Below are positions 1 through 7,244 of a stretch of DNA of 54,905 nt, one piece after another. Position numbers and translations under genes: made by a program. The notes beneath the pieces were generated by a model. That model made no database searches and was not told the DNA's origin. It was given only the letters and a program-made list of their open reading frames with translations. Every line of letters starts with the position of its first letter. Within the stretch, counting starts at the first letter, position 1. This DNA comes from Enterococcus sp. CSURQ0835 (GTDB lineage Bacteria; Bacillota; Bacilli; Lactobacillales; Enterococcaceae). The DNA lies in assembly GCF_902706605.1 (NCBI RefSeq), contig NZ_CACSLH010000020.1, positions 1 through 54,905 on the forward strand. The letters run 5' to 3'.

Positions 1-15
1 TTACTCAATCAATAG

Positions 16-131
16 TGTGGTGGCGATAGCATGAAGGATACACCTGTTCCCATGTCGAACACAGAAGTTAAGCTTCTTAGCGCCGATCGTAGTGAGGGGT
101 TGCCCCTTGTGAGAGTAGGACGTCGCCGCGC
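16..131 (+). rRNA. rrf: 5S ribosomal RNA
   Basis: The stretch begins TGTGGTGGCGATAGC and carries the conserved loop with CCCATGTCGAACACAGAAG, the AAGCTTCTTAGCGCCGAT segment and the closing GAGAGTAGGACGTCGCC. Its two ends pair as the 5S terminal helix. It is the last gene of an rRNA operon that lies to the left of the window. The next protein gene starts about 120 bases later behind a terminator-like hairpin. Confidence 0.97.
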
Positions 132-136
132 AACGT

Positions 137-169
137 AAGTCATTTAGTGAAAGCTGAATGGCTTTTTTT
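137..169 (+). terminator. rRNA operon terminator
   Basis: AAGTCATT pairs with AATGGCTT (one G-T pair) across a 12-base loop and is followed by a run of T. It sits a few bases past the 5S gene and fits the end of the rRNA operon. Confidence 0.7.
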
Positions 170-251
170 GTATGTAAATTTTCAAAAAGTGTTCTGACTG
201 TACAGAAAAGCCTTTTTTTCGTTACAATAGAGGAAAAGGAGGCGTTTTCTA

Positions 252-677
252 ATGAAAGAGAGTTATAAAAACATCTTAGTCGCAATTGACGGCTCAAAAC
301 AAGCGCACCATGCATTTCAAGAAGCTATCGAGGTGACAAAACGAAATAATGGACATTTATATGTGTTGGCAGTATCTGACACAAGCCGTTTGATTGGTGA
401 ACCGTATGCGGTCAACTCCGTTTTAGAAAGTGCAAAAGAGGCAACACATGCGATCATGGATACGTTGAAAGCTGAGCTCCCAGATGATATCGAACACACT
501 GAAGTAATTGAAGAAGGAAATCCTAAACCAGCGATTTGTGATTATGCTAAAGACCACGAGATTGATTTGATCGTGATCGGAACAACGGGAACAGGAGCAT
601 TTTCCCGCTTAATGTTAGGTTCGACGACCGCTTATGTAGTAAATAACGCACCTTGTAACGTGATGGTCGTGCGTTAA
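252..677 (+). CDS. Universal stress protein (UspA family), copy 1
   Basis: A 141-residue single-domain Usp protein, close to the family's usual length. It opens with the typical YKNILVAIDGS strand and acidic loop. The ATP-binding type signature G-x2-G-x9-G-S/T is seen near the C terminus as GTTGTGAFSRLMLGSTT, followed by YVVNNAPCNVMVVR. It probably binds ATP and acts in the cytoplasm in stress tolerance. The ATG lies behind an AGGAAAAGGAGG site. A TACAAT box at about 223-228 could be its -10. It is one of three paralogues within 2.6 kb, each apparently a separate unit or a short pair. Confidence 0.93.
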   Translation: MKESYKNILVAIDGSKQAHHAFQEAIEVTKRNNGHLYVLAVSDTSRLIGEPYAVNSVLESAKEATHAIMDTLKAELPDDIEHTEVIEEGNPKPAICDYAKDHEIDLIVIGTTGTGAFSRLMLGSTTAYVVNNAPCNVMVVR

Positions 678-732
678 TTTTTTCAAAGGACTGTTAGTTT
701 ACCGTTAGGAATAAACACGGTCGCGCTGAAAG

Positions 733-780
733 AACACTAGGCCTCTTGTAACAACAGGAGACCTAGTGTTGTTTGTTTTT
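733..780 (+). terminator. Rho-independent terminator after usp copy 1
   Basis: AACACTAGGCCTC pairs with GAGACCTAGTGTT (one mismatch) and is followed by GTTTGTTTTT. This closes the single-gene usp transcript. Confidence 0.8.
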
Positions 781-965
781 GAAACTTCACTTGACACAAA
801 AATAGATTAGTGTTGATGCTGACCGCTGATTAAAAAAGTGGTAGTTATGACTAGTTTTGTATCGCGAGGGTGAGACGAATAGAAACTTGAAAGATTTACT
901 AGTAGATAACCCTTTTCATATCTTTTAGGATTAAGTAGATTCGTTTAAAAATTATTTCAAAACAA

Positions 966-1118
966 TCACTCGGTGTAGCCTACAGCAACCGCATTCATGC
1001 CAGACATCGCCGTTACAAAAACATTGATGACAACTCCGTCTTGAGGAAAGTAGCCCTCTTTTTCTTTGTTGTTGTTAAATTCTTTGATCGTAAAAATGAC
1101 AATATGTTTGAATTTCAC
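966..1118 (-). CDS. Small protein of unknown function, 50 residues
   Basis: A GTG start sits seven bases after an AAAGGAGTG ribosome site on the minus strand and opens a 50-codon frame ending in TGA. The product begins MKFKHIVIFTIKEF, has a lysine- and asparagine-rich middle (FNNNKEKEGYF), and ends in a hydrophobic, alanine- and valine-rich segment (VINVFVTAMSGMNAVAVGY). I recognise no family. The good ribosome site and balanced codons favour a real gene, but its length leaves doubt. It lies downstream of the tRNA-like element, separated from it by a two-way terminator. Confidence 0.5.
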   Translation of the reverse strand: MKFKHIVIFTIKEFNNNKEKEGYFPQDGVVINVFVTAMSGMNAVAVGYTE

Positions 1119-1195
1119 GTTGATCACTCCTTTGAATTAGGGACATGTTCATTGTATCTGAAACGTTGTTACAAAACAAACGCTGATGATAAAAA

Positions 1196-1243
1196 ATAAA
1201 AACACTAGCTCATCTTCCAACGGTTGGCGAGCTAGTGTTTTTG
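1196..1243. terminator. Bidirectional terminator
   Basis: AAAACACTAGCTC and GAGCTAGTGTTTT are perfect complements around a 17-base loop, with T runs on both strands. On the minus strand it ends the transcript carrying the tRNA-like element about 15 bases after that element's 3' end. Confidence 0.8.
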
Positions 1244-1256
1244 ATTTTATTTATAA

Positions 1257-1341
1257 GCGTGGATGGCTGGATTCGAACCTGCACCTCTTCTTAAATGCGG
1301 ACTACTTCATTGAACGAGTGAAACACCAAGTTCATCCACGC
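1257..1341 (-). ncRNA. tRNA-like RNA with 9-bp acceptor helix
   Basis: Read on the minus strand, the 85-nt element begins GCGTGGATG and ends CATCCACGC, a perfect 9-bp terminal helix. Just inside the 3' arm is a T-arm-like segment, GCAGG-TTCGAAT-CCAGC, with the universal TTCGA loop and one A-A mismatch in the stem. A TATACT box lies five bases before the 5' end and a strong terminator lies 3'. D and anticodon arms cannot be folded in the usual way; TTCA/TGAA could form a short hairpin. No CCA is encoded. It may be a degenerate tRNA, a non-canonical tRNA (9-bp acceptor class), or a tRNA mimic. Confidence 0.55.
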
Positions 1342-1346
1342 CCATT

Positions 1347-1352
1347 AGTATA
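1347..1352 (-). promoter_or_regulatory. -10 box for the tRNA-like element
   Basis: TATACT on the minus strand ends five bases before the 5' end of the tRNA-like element, the right place for a -10. No convincing -35 is seen at 17 bases. Confidence 0.45.
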
Positions 1353-1401
1353 ACAAATCTAGTAACAATATGCAGCTGAAACAGCTTCAATTAAGGAAAG
1401 T

Positions 1402-1758
1402 TTAATTCTGTTCAGTTGAGAATTCTTTCACGATCGACCAGCCATATGCTTCCGTAATCGCTGCAGCTGTCGTACCGTTGATGATACTGCCGGCGATCGG
1501 GATTTTACCAGCTGCAAACCGCGTGATCATTTGTCCAGCTTGTTGTGCCATGAATTGTGTAGCCATCGCTTTAGCGGCGCCTTCAGTTAATTTTAAATTG
1601 AAGACTTTAGCTAGCGCGACGATCATAGCCGTTTGGATCGGTAAAAGTGCCACGGAGTCTGAGATCGGCAGTGGTGCCATGCCACTACCGATGCCAGCTG
1701 CAGCGCTTGAAGCAGCATGGATAATCAAATGAGCTTTTTTTCGTTGTGTTTTGTTCAT
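1402..1758 (-). CDS. DUF697-like membrane-associated protein
   Basis: A 118-residue protein rich in Ala, Gly and Ile. It begins with a basic stretch (MNKTQRKKAH), then a small-residue segment (AASSAAAGIGSGMAPLP), then SDSVALLPIQTAMIVALAK. This order of a GIG-rich segment followed by a D-S-x4-PIQ-x2-M helix is typical of DUF697 proteins, which often accompany GTPases. A second hydrophobic stretch lies near residues 80-105 (AGKIPIAGSIINGTTAAAI). It probably inserts in or touches the membrane; its role is unknown. The ribosome site is AAAGGAAG. It stands alone on the minus strand. Confidence 0.6.
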   Translation of the reverse strand: MNKTQRKKAHLIIHAASSAAAGIGSGMAPLPISDSVALLPIQTAMIVALAKVFNLKLTEGAAKAMATQFMAQQAGQMITRFAAGKIPIAGSIINGTTAAAITEAYGWSIVKEFSTEQN

Positions 1759-1877
1759 CTTCTTCTTCCTTTGTTTATTTTTTTCAGTGTAGCATGATTT
1801 AATTCGATAGCTGAGAAATGTTGATCAAATTAAACAATTTCTAACAAGTTAGAATGATTCGTCTCGCTTTTCAGTTG

Positions 1878-1886
1878 TGCTATACT
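1878..1886 (+). promoter_or_regulatory. Extended -10 promoter for usp copy 2
   Basis: TGC-TATACT is an extended -10 (TGn plus -10 hexamer) 26 bases before the ATG. A clear -35 is not visible, as is common with extended -10 promoters. Confidence 0.5.
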
Positions 1887-1911
1887 AAATAAAAAAGGAG
1901 GCGGTTCCATC

Positions 1912-2343
1912 ATGAATAATTATAAAATGATCCTCGTAGCAATCGATGGGTCACGGCAATCGGAAAAAGCTTTTATGGAAGGGGTACAATTAGCAGCAGC
2001 AAATGATGCGACACTGGTGATCGCTTGGATCATCAACGAAGATGAGTTGGCACACAGCGCGTTTGCGTATTCTAAAATCTTAAAAGAAGAAAAAGAGAAC
2101 GTCGAAAAAGAGATGTTAAAAAAATTACATGATGCTGAACAAGCCGGAGTTCATAAAACGTCTTCTGTCATTGAGATCGGGGATCCAAAAGAATATTTAG
2201 CAAAGATCATCCCTGAAAGCCAAAACATCGATTTGATCATCATGGGACCGACTGGCAAAGGTGCGATTCAACGGGCTCTCGTGGGATCGACGACTTCATT
2301 TGTGGTAAATAATACGAATTGTAGTGTGTTAGTCGTACGCTAA
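1912..2343 (+). CDS. Universal stress protein (UspA family), copy 2
   Basis: A 143-residue Usp-domain protein starting MNNYKMILVAIDGSRQSEKA. It has the C-terminal nucleotide-binding signature GPTGKGAIQRALVGSTT followed by FVVNNTNCSVLVVR. The ATG follows an AAAAGGAGGCGG ribosome site. It lies 54 bases before the next usp gene with no terminator between, so the pair is likely co-transcribed from the extended -10 at about 1880. It probably acts as an ATP-binding stress protein in the cytoplasm. It is clearly paralogous to the copies at 252 and 2398 but diverged through its middle. Confidence 0.92.
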   Translation: MNNYKMILVAIDGSRQSEKAFMEGVQLAAANDATLVIAWIINEDELAHSAFAYSKILKEEKENVEKEMLKKLHDAEQAGVHKTSSVIEIGDPKEYLAKIIPESQNIDLIIMGPTGKGAIQRALVGSTTSFVVNNTNCSVLVVR

Positions 2344-2397
2344 AAAACGTCTCGACTAAATTTATTTTTTGGAAGTAGTTGAGAAAGGAAAGTAAAA

Positions 2398-2835
2398 ATG
2401 GCAGATAGTTATCAAAATATTTTAGTGCCAGTCGATGGGTCCGCCCCAGCGAAAAAAGCGTTTGAAGAAGCTGTGCAAGTCGCAAAACGCAATCAGGGAA
2501 AGCTGACACTGTTAACGGTGATCGACACTACGACGTTTAGCGGAACGACCGGTGCATCTTCAATCGAGATCTTAAAAGAAGCGCAAGCTCAAGCACATCA
2601 AATTCTAGCTGACTTAGCTAATGAACCGGAAGTCGCTGCAGCGAAGATCCGACTGAAAACAAATGTTGCAGCAGGAAACCCCAAGCGTGAGATCGTGGAG
2701 TTTGCTGATCAGATCGAAGCTGACTTGATTTTGATGGGCGCAACCGGCCGCAGTGCATTAGAACGAGTCTTCATCGGTTCGACTGCTTCTTATGTCGTGA
2801 ATCGAGCAGCGTGTAATGTGATGGTCGTCAAATAA
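2398..2835 (+). CDS. Universal stress protein (UspA family), copy 3
   Basis: A 145-residue Usp protein beginning MADSYQNILVPVDGSAPAKK, with signature GATGRSALERVFIGSTAS and tail YVVNRAACNVMVVK. The ATG follows a GAGAAAGGAAAG site. It is the second gene of a probable two-gene usp unit and is ended by a strong hairpin terminator. It is closer in its N-terminal half to copy 1 (shared KNI/QNILV...DGS and AFEEAVQVAKRNQG-type helix) than to copy 2, so copies 1 and 3 may be the more recent duplicates. Confidence 0.92.
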   Translation: MADSYQNILVPVDGSAPAKKAFEEAVQVAKRNQGKLTLLTVIDTTTFSGTTGASSIEILKEAQAQAHQILADLANEPEVAAAKIRLKTNVAAGNPKREIVEFADQIEADLILMGATGRSALERVFIGSTASYVVNRAACNVMVVK

Positions 2836-2837
2836 AA

Positions 2838-2881
2838 AAACAGGAAAAATCAACCAACTGTGGTTTGTTTTTCCTGTTTTC
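2838..2881 (+). terminator. Rho-independent terminator after usp copy 3
   Basis: AACAGGAAAAATCAACCA pairs with TGGTTTGTTTTTCCTGTT around ACTG, and T residues follow. It also ends just before the stop of the convergent DUF960 gene and may serve both strands. Confidence 0.85.
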
Positions 2882-2894
2882 CATGAAGTCAAAC

Positions 2895-3209
2895 TTATTT
2901 AGCTTGCGTCGTCATAAGTAGCGTGTCCCCTTGATCATAGACAAAGATCCGTGGTGGGAATTCAAGTGCCGCATACGCTTCGATGTAAGGAGCTGAGACA
3001 CTATCTGAAAAATAAGGTTCGGCCTGTGAATGAACGACACTCAATGTTTGACTATGAGGATCTTTAAATAGGTTAAAACGTTGCGGCGAAGTCAGCGGCA
3101 GGCCTTTATGTTGACGCAAAAAAATCAAATGCCAAAGCTCGCTTTGCATTTGTAATGGCAACTGATCAGCAGAAAGCTCACTTTTCTTTTCTTTTGTGGA
3201 TTCAAACAA
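2895..3209 (-). CDS. DUF960-family protein
   Basis: A 104-residue soluble protein. The central region has LPLQMQSELWHLIFLRQ, followed by FNLFKDPHSQTLSVVHSQAEPYFSD and a C-terminal IFVYDQGDTLLMTTQAK. The order 'LP..MQ..LW.LI' then 'Q.L.V.HSQ..P.' matches what I know of DUF960, a small family of unknown function in Lactobacillales. The ribosome site region is GAAAGGCGTGAATC upstream of the ATG. It is a single gene convergent with usp copy 3. Its function is unknown. Confidence 0.6.
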   Translation of the reverse strand: MFESTKEKKSELSADQLPLQMQSELWHLIFLRQHKGLPLTSPQRFNLFKDPHSQTLSVVHSQAEPYFSDSVSAPYIEAYAALEFPPRIFVYDQGDTLLMTTQAK

Positions 3210-3335
3210 CGTGATTCACGCCTTTCCTATTTGCTTTACTGTAATGATAGCATTAATTATGATGGAAGATCCGTTCAAACTGTATTTTTTTCTAAAAAAT
3301 GGTATCGTGGAAAGTAAGGAAAGGTGACGTGGTAA

Positions 3336-3977
3336 ATGGAAATAGTAGCAAGCGACTTTGCTTTATTTGAACAACCTGAATTTAGTTTTAAAAAGTTGAA
3401 AGCCAAAAAATCAACGGCCGAGATCACAGCGTTGAAGACAGATTACCAAACTCATTGGCAAAAATGGAAACAATTAAATCAAACAGTGACACTGCCGCCA
3501 GCTTTTACCGTGCCAAAAGTTGAAAGCTGGACGAATGGCTGGAATTTACGTAATCATTTTTGGTGTGCGTATCGCGGTAGTTTGCGACAACAAGAAGCGA
3601 CTTGTTTAGCGACATTGCTAAATCAAAAACAATTTCAAATTTATTTAATGTATCAGCATTATAAAAGTGATGCTCATTATAAAACGAAGTCTGAGTATAA
3701 TCAAGTTTTGGAGCAAGTGCCACGTTGGGCCGAAAGACATGAGATCGGATCATTTTATATTTGGGATAATGCCGAGCCAGAACTTCATACTCATCTGCCA
3801 TTAGCTGAGTATTTAGCTGACCCGGCCTATCAAAATGCTTTTCGGGCGCACTTAGAAGCTACGGATTCGACCTTTCAATTAGGCGCGCTTTTTTATGCAC
3901 CTGGACCGATTGTATCCGTAACGGAAAAAATAGCCGTGTATTTACAAGCGTTAGCAGAATTGTATGACGCGATTTAA
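3336..3977 (+). CDS. Conserved protein, possibly HI_0552 family
   Basis: A 213-residue soluble protein rich in aromatic residues (WTNGWNLRNHFWCAYRG near residues 65-82, MYQHYKSDAHYKTKSEYN near 105-122, FYIWDNAEPELHTHLPL near 139-155). The size and aromatic blocks recall the HI_0552/PF10786 family found in lactic acid bacteria. That family carries a doubtful 'glucose-6-phosphate dehydrogenase' label, and nothing here supports that activity. No signal peptide or membrane segment is seen. The ATG follows GGAAAGGTGACGTGG. The next gene follows 21 bases after its stop, so the two are probably an operon. Confidence 0.5.
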   Translation: MEIVASDFALFEQPEFSFKKLKAKKSTAEITALKTDYQTHWQKWKQLNQTVTLPPAFTVPKVESWTNGWNLRNHFWCAYRGSLRQQEATCLATLLNQKQFQIYLMYQHYKSDAHYKTKSEYNQVLEQVPRWAERHEIGSFYIWDNAEPELHTHLPLAEYLADPAYQNAFRAHLEATDSTFQLGALFYAPGPIVSVTEKIAVYLQALAELYDAI

Positions 3978-3998
3978 CTTTTGAAGGAGGAATTTTTT

Positions 3999-4412
3999 AT
4001 GGATCAAGCAATTGAAAAGCTGCTGGAAGCTGCAGATACATTTACGATCACTACGATTGGCAGTGATGGCTTTCCACATGCGATCGCAGTTTCTAAACCG
4101 ATCGAACGGCATGGGGGCTTCCATCGTTTTAAGTTTTATCTCAATGGTGAGGGGCAGACAGTTGAAAACATCCGCCACAATCGGCAAGGAACTTTATTTT
4201 GTTATGATGCTGCCGCACATGAAAGCTTGGCTTTGAAGGGTTACTTTTTTGTTGAAGAGTTGGACGAGTATGGGAAGTTAGCGGCGCAACTAAATGAGTT
4301 TCAACAACAACTCAATTATCAACATCCGGTCTTAGTCGTATTCCAAACATTGAAAGTAAAACATTTTCATGAACTACAAACTGAATTTACAGAAATTGAA
4401 GCAATCGATTAA
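3999..4412 (+). CDS. Pyridoxamine 5'-phosphate oxidase-like FMN-binding protein
   Basis: A 137-residue split-barrel protein. Its N-terminal half reads FTITTIGSDGFPHAIAVSKP, the usual first two strands of the PNPOx-like flavin fold. VENIRHNRQGTLFCYDAA follows where these proteins contact the flavin phosphate. It probably binds FMN or F420-like flavin and reduces or stores a small molecule; the substrate is unknown. I chose the ATG at 3999 over the TTG at 3981 because the TTG lies inside the TTGAAGGAGG ribosome site. It is co-transcribed with the 213-residue gene and followed by a terminator. Confidence 0.78.
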   Translation: MDQAIEKLLEAADTFTITTIGSDGFPHAIAVSKPIERHGGFHRFKFYLNGEGQTVENIRHNRQGTLFCYDAAAHESLALKGYFFVEELDEYGKLAAQLNEFQQQLNYQHPVLVVFQTLKVKHFHELQTEFTEIEAID

Positions 4413-4416
4413 CGTA

Positions 4417-4457
4417 AACACGAGGCTGAACAAAGTAGTTCTGCCTCGTGTTTTTTT
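4417..4457 (+). terminator. Rho-independent terminator
   Basis: AACACGAGGC pairs with GCCTCGTGTT across a 17-base loop and runs into seven T residues. Confidence 0.88.
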
Positions 4458-4967
4458 CACAAGTGAAGATAAAAGGTTCTTTGTTTTTAAGTTCAGTAAA
4501 ATTTTCGAGAGGACTTGTTCAAGTTAAACTAATCCAAACTACATAAGCGCTAAATCAAGCGCTTTTTAAAGTTCATTAACTTTTTGATTTTTCAGAGTAA
4601 GTGAATTAAAACAGGCAAGGTTCACAAGTAGTAAAAAAACAAGCAATTGCGAAATTTTTTCTTAGTTGAATTATCCGTTTAAGCAGACACGCATGAAATT
4701 TTATTAAAATAAGCTATTAAACGCAAGCTGTGAGCTGTTTGATAATATTTAAAAATAAAATTTATAAAATCGTTTGAATGAAATTTTTTGCCTTAAAGAA
4801 GCTACTGAAAGTAATATCGGAATCAAGCGTTTTTTTGCTGGGACCACTTTTTTTCTAGCCAGACTTTTCCATTACCGGGAAGGTCTGTTTTTTATTTCAC
4901 GTTTTTGACGGGACTTCAGGTGGTCTTTTATGCTGGTTAAAAGAGTTTCAAGAAAGGGGCGACCTCG
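4458..4967. other. Long leader/intergenic region before the aldehyde dehydrogenase operon
   Basis: About 500 bases with no convincing gene. It holds AAGCGCT-AAATCA-AGCGCTT followed by TTTT at 4542-4566 (terminator-like; its left half also resembles a cre site). A second hairpin pairs AGAC..TTCC with GGAAGGTCT before a T run (4860-4892). GGACCAC near 4841 is complementary to GTGGTC near 4919. A TTGACG-N18-TATGCT promoter at 4905-4934 lies 34 bases before the first gene. If transcription starts further up, the hairpins could act as attenuators. Confidence 0.5.
4905..4934 (+). promoter_or_regulatory. Promoter of the aldehyde dehydrogenase operon
   Basis: TTGACG and TATGCT are separated by 18 bases and lie 34 bases before the first ATG of the operon, a good position and spacing for a sigma-A promoter. 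Confidence 0.55.
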
Positions 4968-6308
4968 ATGTTGATCGAAGAACTGATCACCAAAGCACGG
5001 CAAGCTGTTAAACAAATAGCCGACTATGATCAAAAACAAGTTGACCAACTGTTACTAGCTATTGCTAAAAAAATTGCAGATCAAGCTGAACCTTTAGCTA
5101 AATTAGCCGTGGATGAAACACGCTTAGGATGTTTCGAGCATAAGATCGGTAAAAACCAAAATATGGCCAAAAATATTTACGGGAGTTTGAAAGGCCAACC
5201 ATCTGTCGGAGTGCTTCGGGAAATTCCAGAGAAAGGTTTGATTGAGATTGCGCATCCCATCGGTGTGATCGGCTCGATCACACCGACTACAAATCCAACG
5301 ATCACACCGTTGGGTAATGGCTTGATGGCTTTAAAAGGCAAAAATGCTTTGATCGTTTCGCCGCATCCTCGGGCCAAAAAAACGACGCAACAGACGATCG
5401 GATTGATGCGAGAAGCACTGACAGATTGCGGCGCTCCGGCTGATTTGTTCCAAGTGATCCCTGAACCGAGTATTGAGTATTCCCGTCAATTAATGGAAGA
5501 AGTTGATTTGATCGTGGCAACTGGTGGTCCAGGATTAGTCAAGACGGCCTATTCTAGTGGGAAACCGGCTTATGGTGTTGGGCCGGGAAACGTTCAAGCG
5601 ATTTTGGATCGTGACTTTGATGTGACCCAAGCAGCGGAATTTTCCGTGATTGGTCGTGCATTTGATAATGGAATCGTGTGTGCTTGCCAACAAAGTTTAT
5701 TTTATCCGAATGAAAAAGAAGCAGCGGTATTTGCTGCCTTAGAAAAAGCTGGAGCTACCGTCTATTCTACTGAGAAACAGCGGGCTCAATTGCGGGAAGT
5801 TCTTTTTCCGGCTGGAAAGCCAAATCCAGAGCTGATCGGGAAAGATTCAGCAACGATCGCAAACGCTGCGGGACTAGACTTACAAGAACAAAGTCAAATT
5901 CTTGCCGTCAAAGTTGAAAAAATTGGGGCAGCAGAATGGCTCTGCAAAGAAAAATTGGCGCCGGTTCTAATTTTGAAAGGCTACGATGATTTCGCTGAAG
6001 CGGTCAGCTATGCTAAAGAAAATTTATTGCTAGAAGGTGTTGGTCATTCGGCTGGACTTTTTAGCCACGTAAATAAACATATTTATTTTGCAGGCAAGGA
6101 ACTTCCAGTCAGTCGGTTAGTTGTGAATCAACCGACGATCGATGCAGGGGGTGCGCCGACGAACGGGTTGAACCCGACCGTTTCTTTAGGTTGTGGAAGT
6201 TGGGGGAATAATATTTTAGCTGAAAATTTGACGTATCGACATTTGATCAACATCGCGCGCATCGCGTTGCCGATTGAAGCGACCGCAACTAAAGCTGACT
6301 GGGATTAG
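4968..6308 (+). CDS. CoA-acylating aldehyde dehydrogenase (EutE/PduP-like, not encapsulated)
   Basis: A 446-residue protein that should oxidise an aldehyde with CoA and NAD+ to an acyl-CoA. It has HPIGVIGSITPTTNPTITP (cofactor site, near residues 95-113), VATGGPGLVKTAYSSGKPA, and the catalytic cysteine region RAFDNGIVCACQQ near residues 227-239. The C terminus has NQPTIDAGGAPTNGLNPTVS. It lacks the short amphipathic N-terminal shell-targeting helix plus linker seen in the PduP at 39480, and it is in an operon with ptb- and buk-like genes. It is therefore probably cytosolic. The ATG follows AAAGGGGCGACCTCG. The natural aldehyde is unknown. Confidence 0.85.
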   Translation: MLIEELITKARQAVKQIADYDQKQVDQLLLAIAKKIADQAEPLAKLAVDETRLGCFEHKIGKNQNMAKNIYGSLKGQPSVGVLREIPEKGLIEIAHPIGVIGSITPTTNPTITPLGNGLMALKGKNALIVSPHPRAKKTTQQTIGLMREALTDCGAPADLFQVIPEPSIEYSRQLMEEVDLIVATGGPGLVKTAYSSGKPAYGVGPGNVQAILDRDFDVTQAAEFSVIGRAFDNGIVCACQQSLFYPNEKEAAVFAALEKAGATVYSTEKQRAQLREVLFPAGKPNPELIGKDSATIANAAGLDLQEQSQILAVKVEKIGAAEWLCKEKLAPVLILKGYDDFAEAVSYAKENLLLEGVGHSAGLFSHVNKHIYFAGKELPVSRLVVNQPTIDAGGAPTNGLNPTVSLGCGSWGNNILAENLTYRHLINIARIALPIEATATKADWD

Positions 6309-7244
6309 GTGATCAAGGTGAAAAATTTTAAAGAGCTAGCTGAGCGTTTGCGAGTCAATCGCACATTACGGGTCGGGATCGTGGCGTGTGATCAGTTATC
6401 ATTACAAGCAGTCTTTTCATCGCAGGTAGCTGCGTGGGTAACGCCTGTTTTGATCGGAGACGTTTCTCAGATCCGACAGTGGCTGACTGATTTAGACTAT
6501 TCAGCCGATATGATCATTGCGGCAGAGTCACCTGAGGAAGCAAGCCGATTAGCGGTGAATTTAGTTCGAGCAGGCCAACTAGATTGTTTGATGAAAGGAA
6601 ACCTCCATTCAAGTACATTTTTAAAGGCGATCGTTAGCAAACAGTCAGGTTTGAAAAACCAGCAGTTGTTGTGTCATGTCGCGTTAAACGAGATCCCCGC
6701 GTACCACAAATTATTGCTGACCTGTGATGGTGGGATGTTACGCCAACCTAGTTTAGCTGAAAAGCAACAATTGATCATGCGCAGCTATGAAGTGATGCAG
6801 GCTTTGGGTGTCACCACACCTAAAATTGCTTTGCTGAGTGCAGCTGAAACGCTCGATCCCAAATTATCCGCTAGCATGGAAGCTGCGGAATTGAGTAAAA
6901 AATTTAAAGCTCAAGGACTGCAAATTGCTGGCCCCATCTCGTTGGATCTCTCGGTCAGTCAAGAAAGTGCGAAGTTAAAAGCATATCATGATCCGGTTGC
7001 CGGTGAGGCGGATATTTTGATTGGACCTGATATTATAACGATGAATGTCTTAGGCAAAAGTTTGACTGTTTTTGCAGGAGCTAAAATGGCCGGGGTAATT
7101 TTAGGAGCTCAAGTCCCGATCGTTATGACGTCCCGTGGTTCAAGTATAGAAGAAAAGGTCAATTCATTGTTACTTGCTTTGTATTGTTCAAAGGAGGAAA
7201 AAAATGAAGATTTTGGTGATCAATCCCGGTTCAACTTCCACTAA
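6309..7244 (+). CDS. ptb: Phosphate acyltransferase (phosphate butyryltransferase-like)
   Basis: A 311-residue member of the PTA/PTB family, which swaps CoA for phosphate on an acyl-CoA. It has the family's Rossmann-like start (LRVGIVACDQLSLQAVF), LDCLMKGNLHSSTFLKAIV, and the C-terminal substrate region SVVMTSRGSS-like IVMTSRGSSIEEKVNSLLLA. The length fits Ptb (about 300) rather than Pta. The start is GTG at 6309 directly after the upstream stop, or the in-frame GTG at 6318; both imply translational coupling. Its 3' end overlaps the kinase gene by 41 bases, and the kinase ribosome site lies inside this gene. Confidence 0.82.
   Translation: MIKVKNFKELAERLRVNRTLRVGIVACDQLSLQAVFSSQVAAWVTPVLIGDVSQIRQWLTDLDYSADMIIAAESPEEASRLAVNLVRAGQLDCLMKGNLHSSTFLKAIVSKQSGLKNQQLLCHVALNEIPAYHKLLLTCDGGMLRQPSLAEKQQLIMRSYEVMQALGVTTPKIALLSAAETLDPKLSASMEAAELSKKFKAQGLQIAGPISLDLSVSQESAKLKAYHDPVAGEADILIGPDIITMNVLGKSLTVFAGAKMAGVILGAQVPIVMTSRGSSIEEKVNSLLLALYCSKEEKNEDFGDQSRFNFH

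Noticed and set aside
4838-4930. T-box or EutV-type dual hairpin leader
   Set aside because: The T-box sequence and the EutV hairpin loop motif are absent; only simple hairpins and a GGACCAC/GTGGTC pairing are seen.
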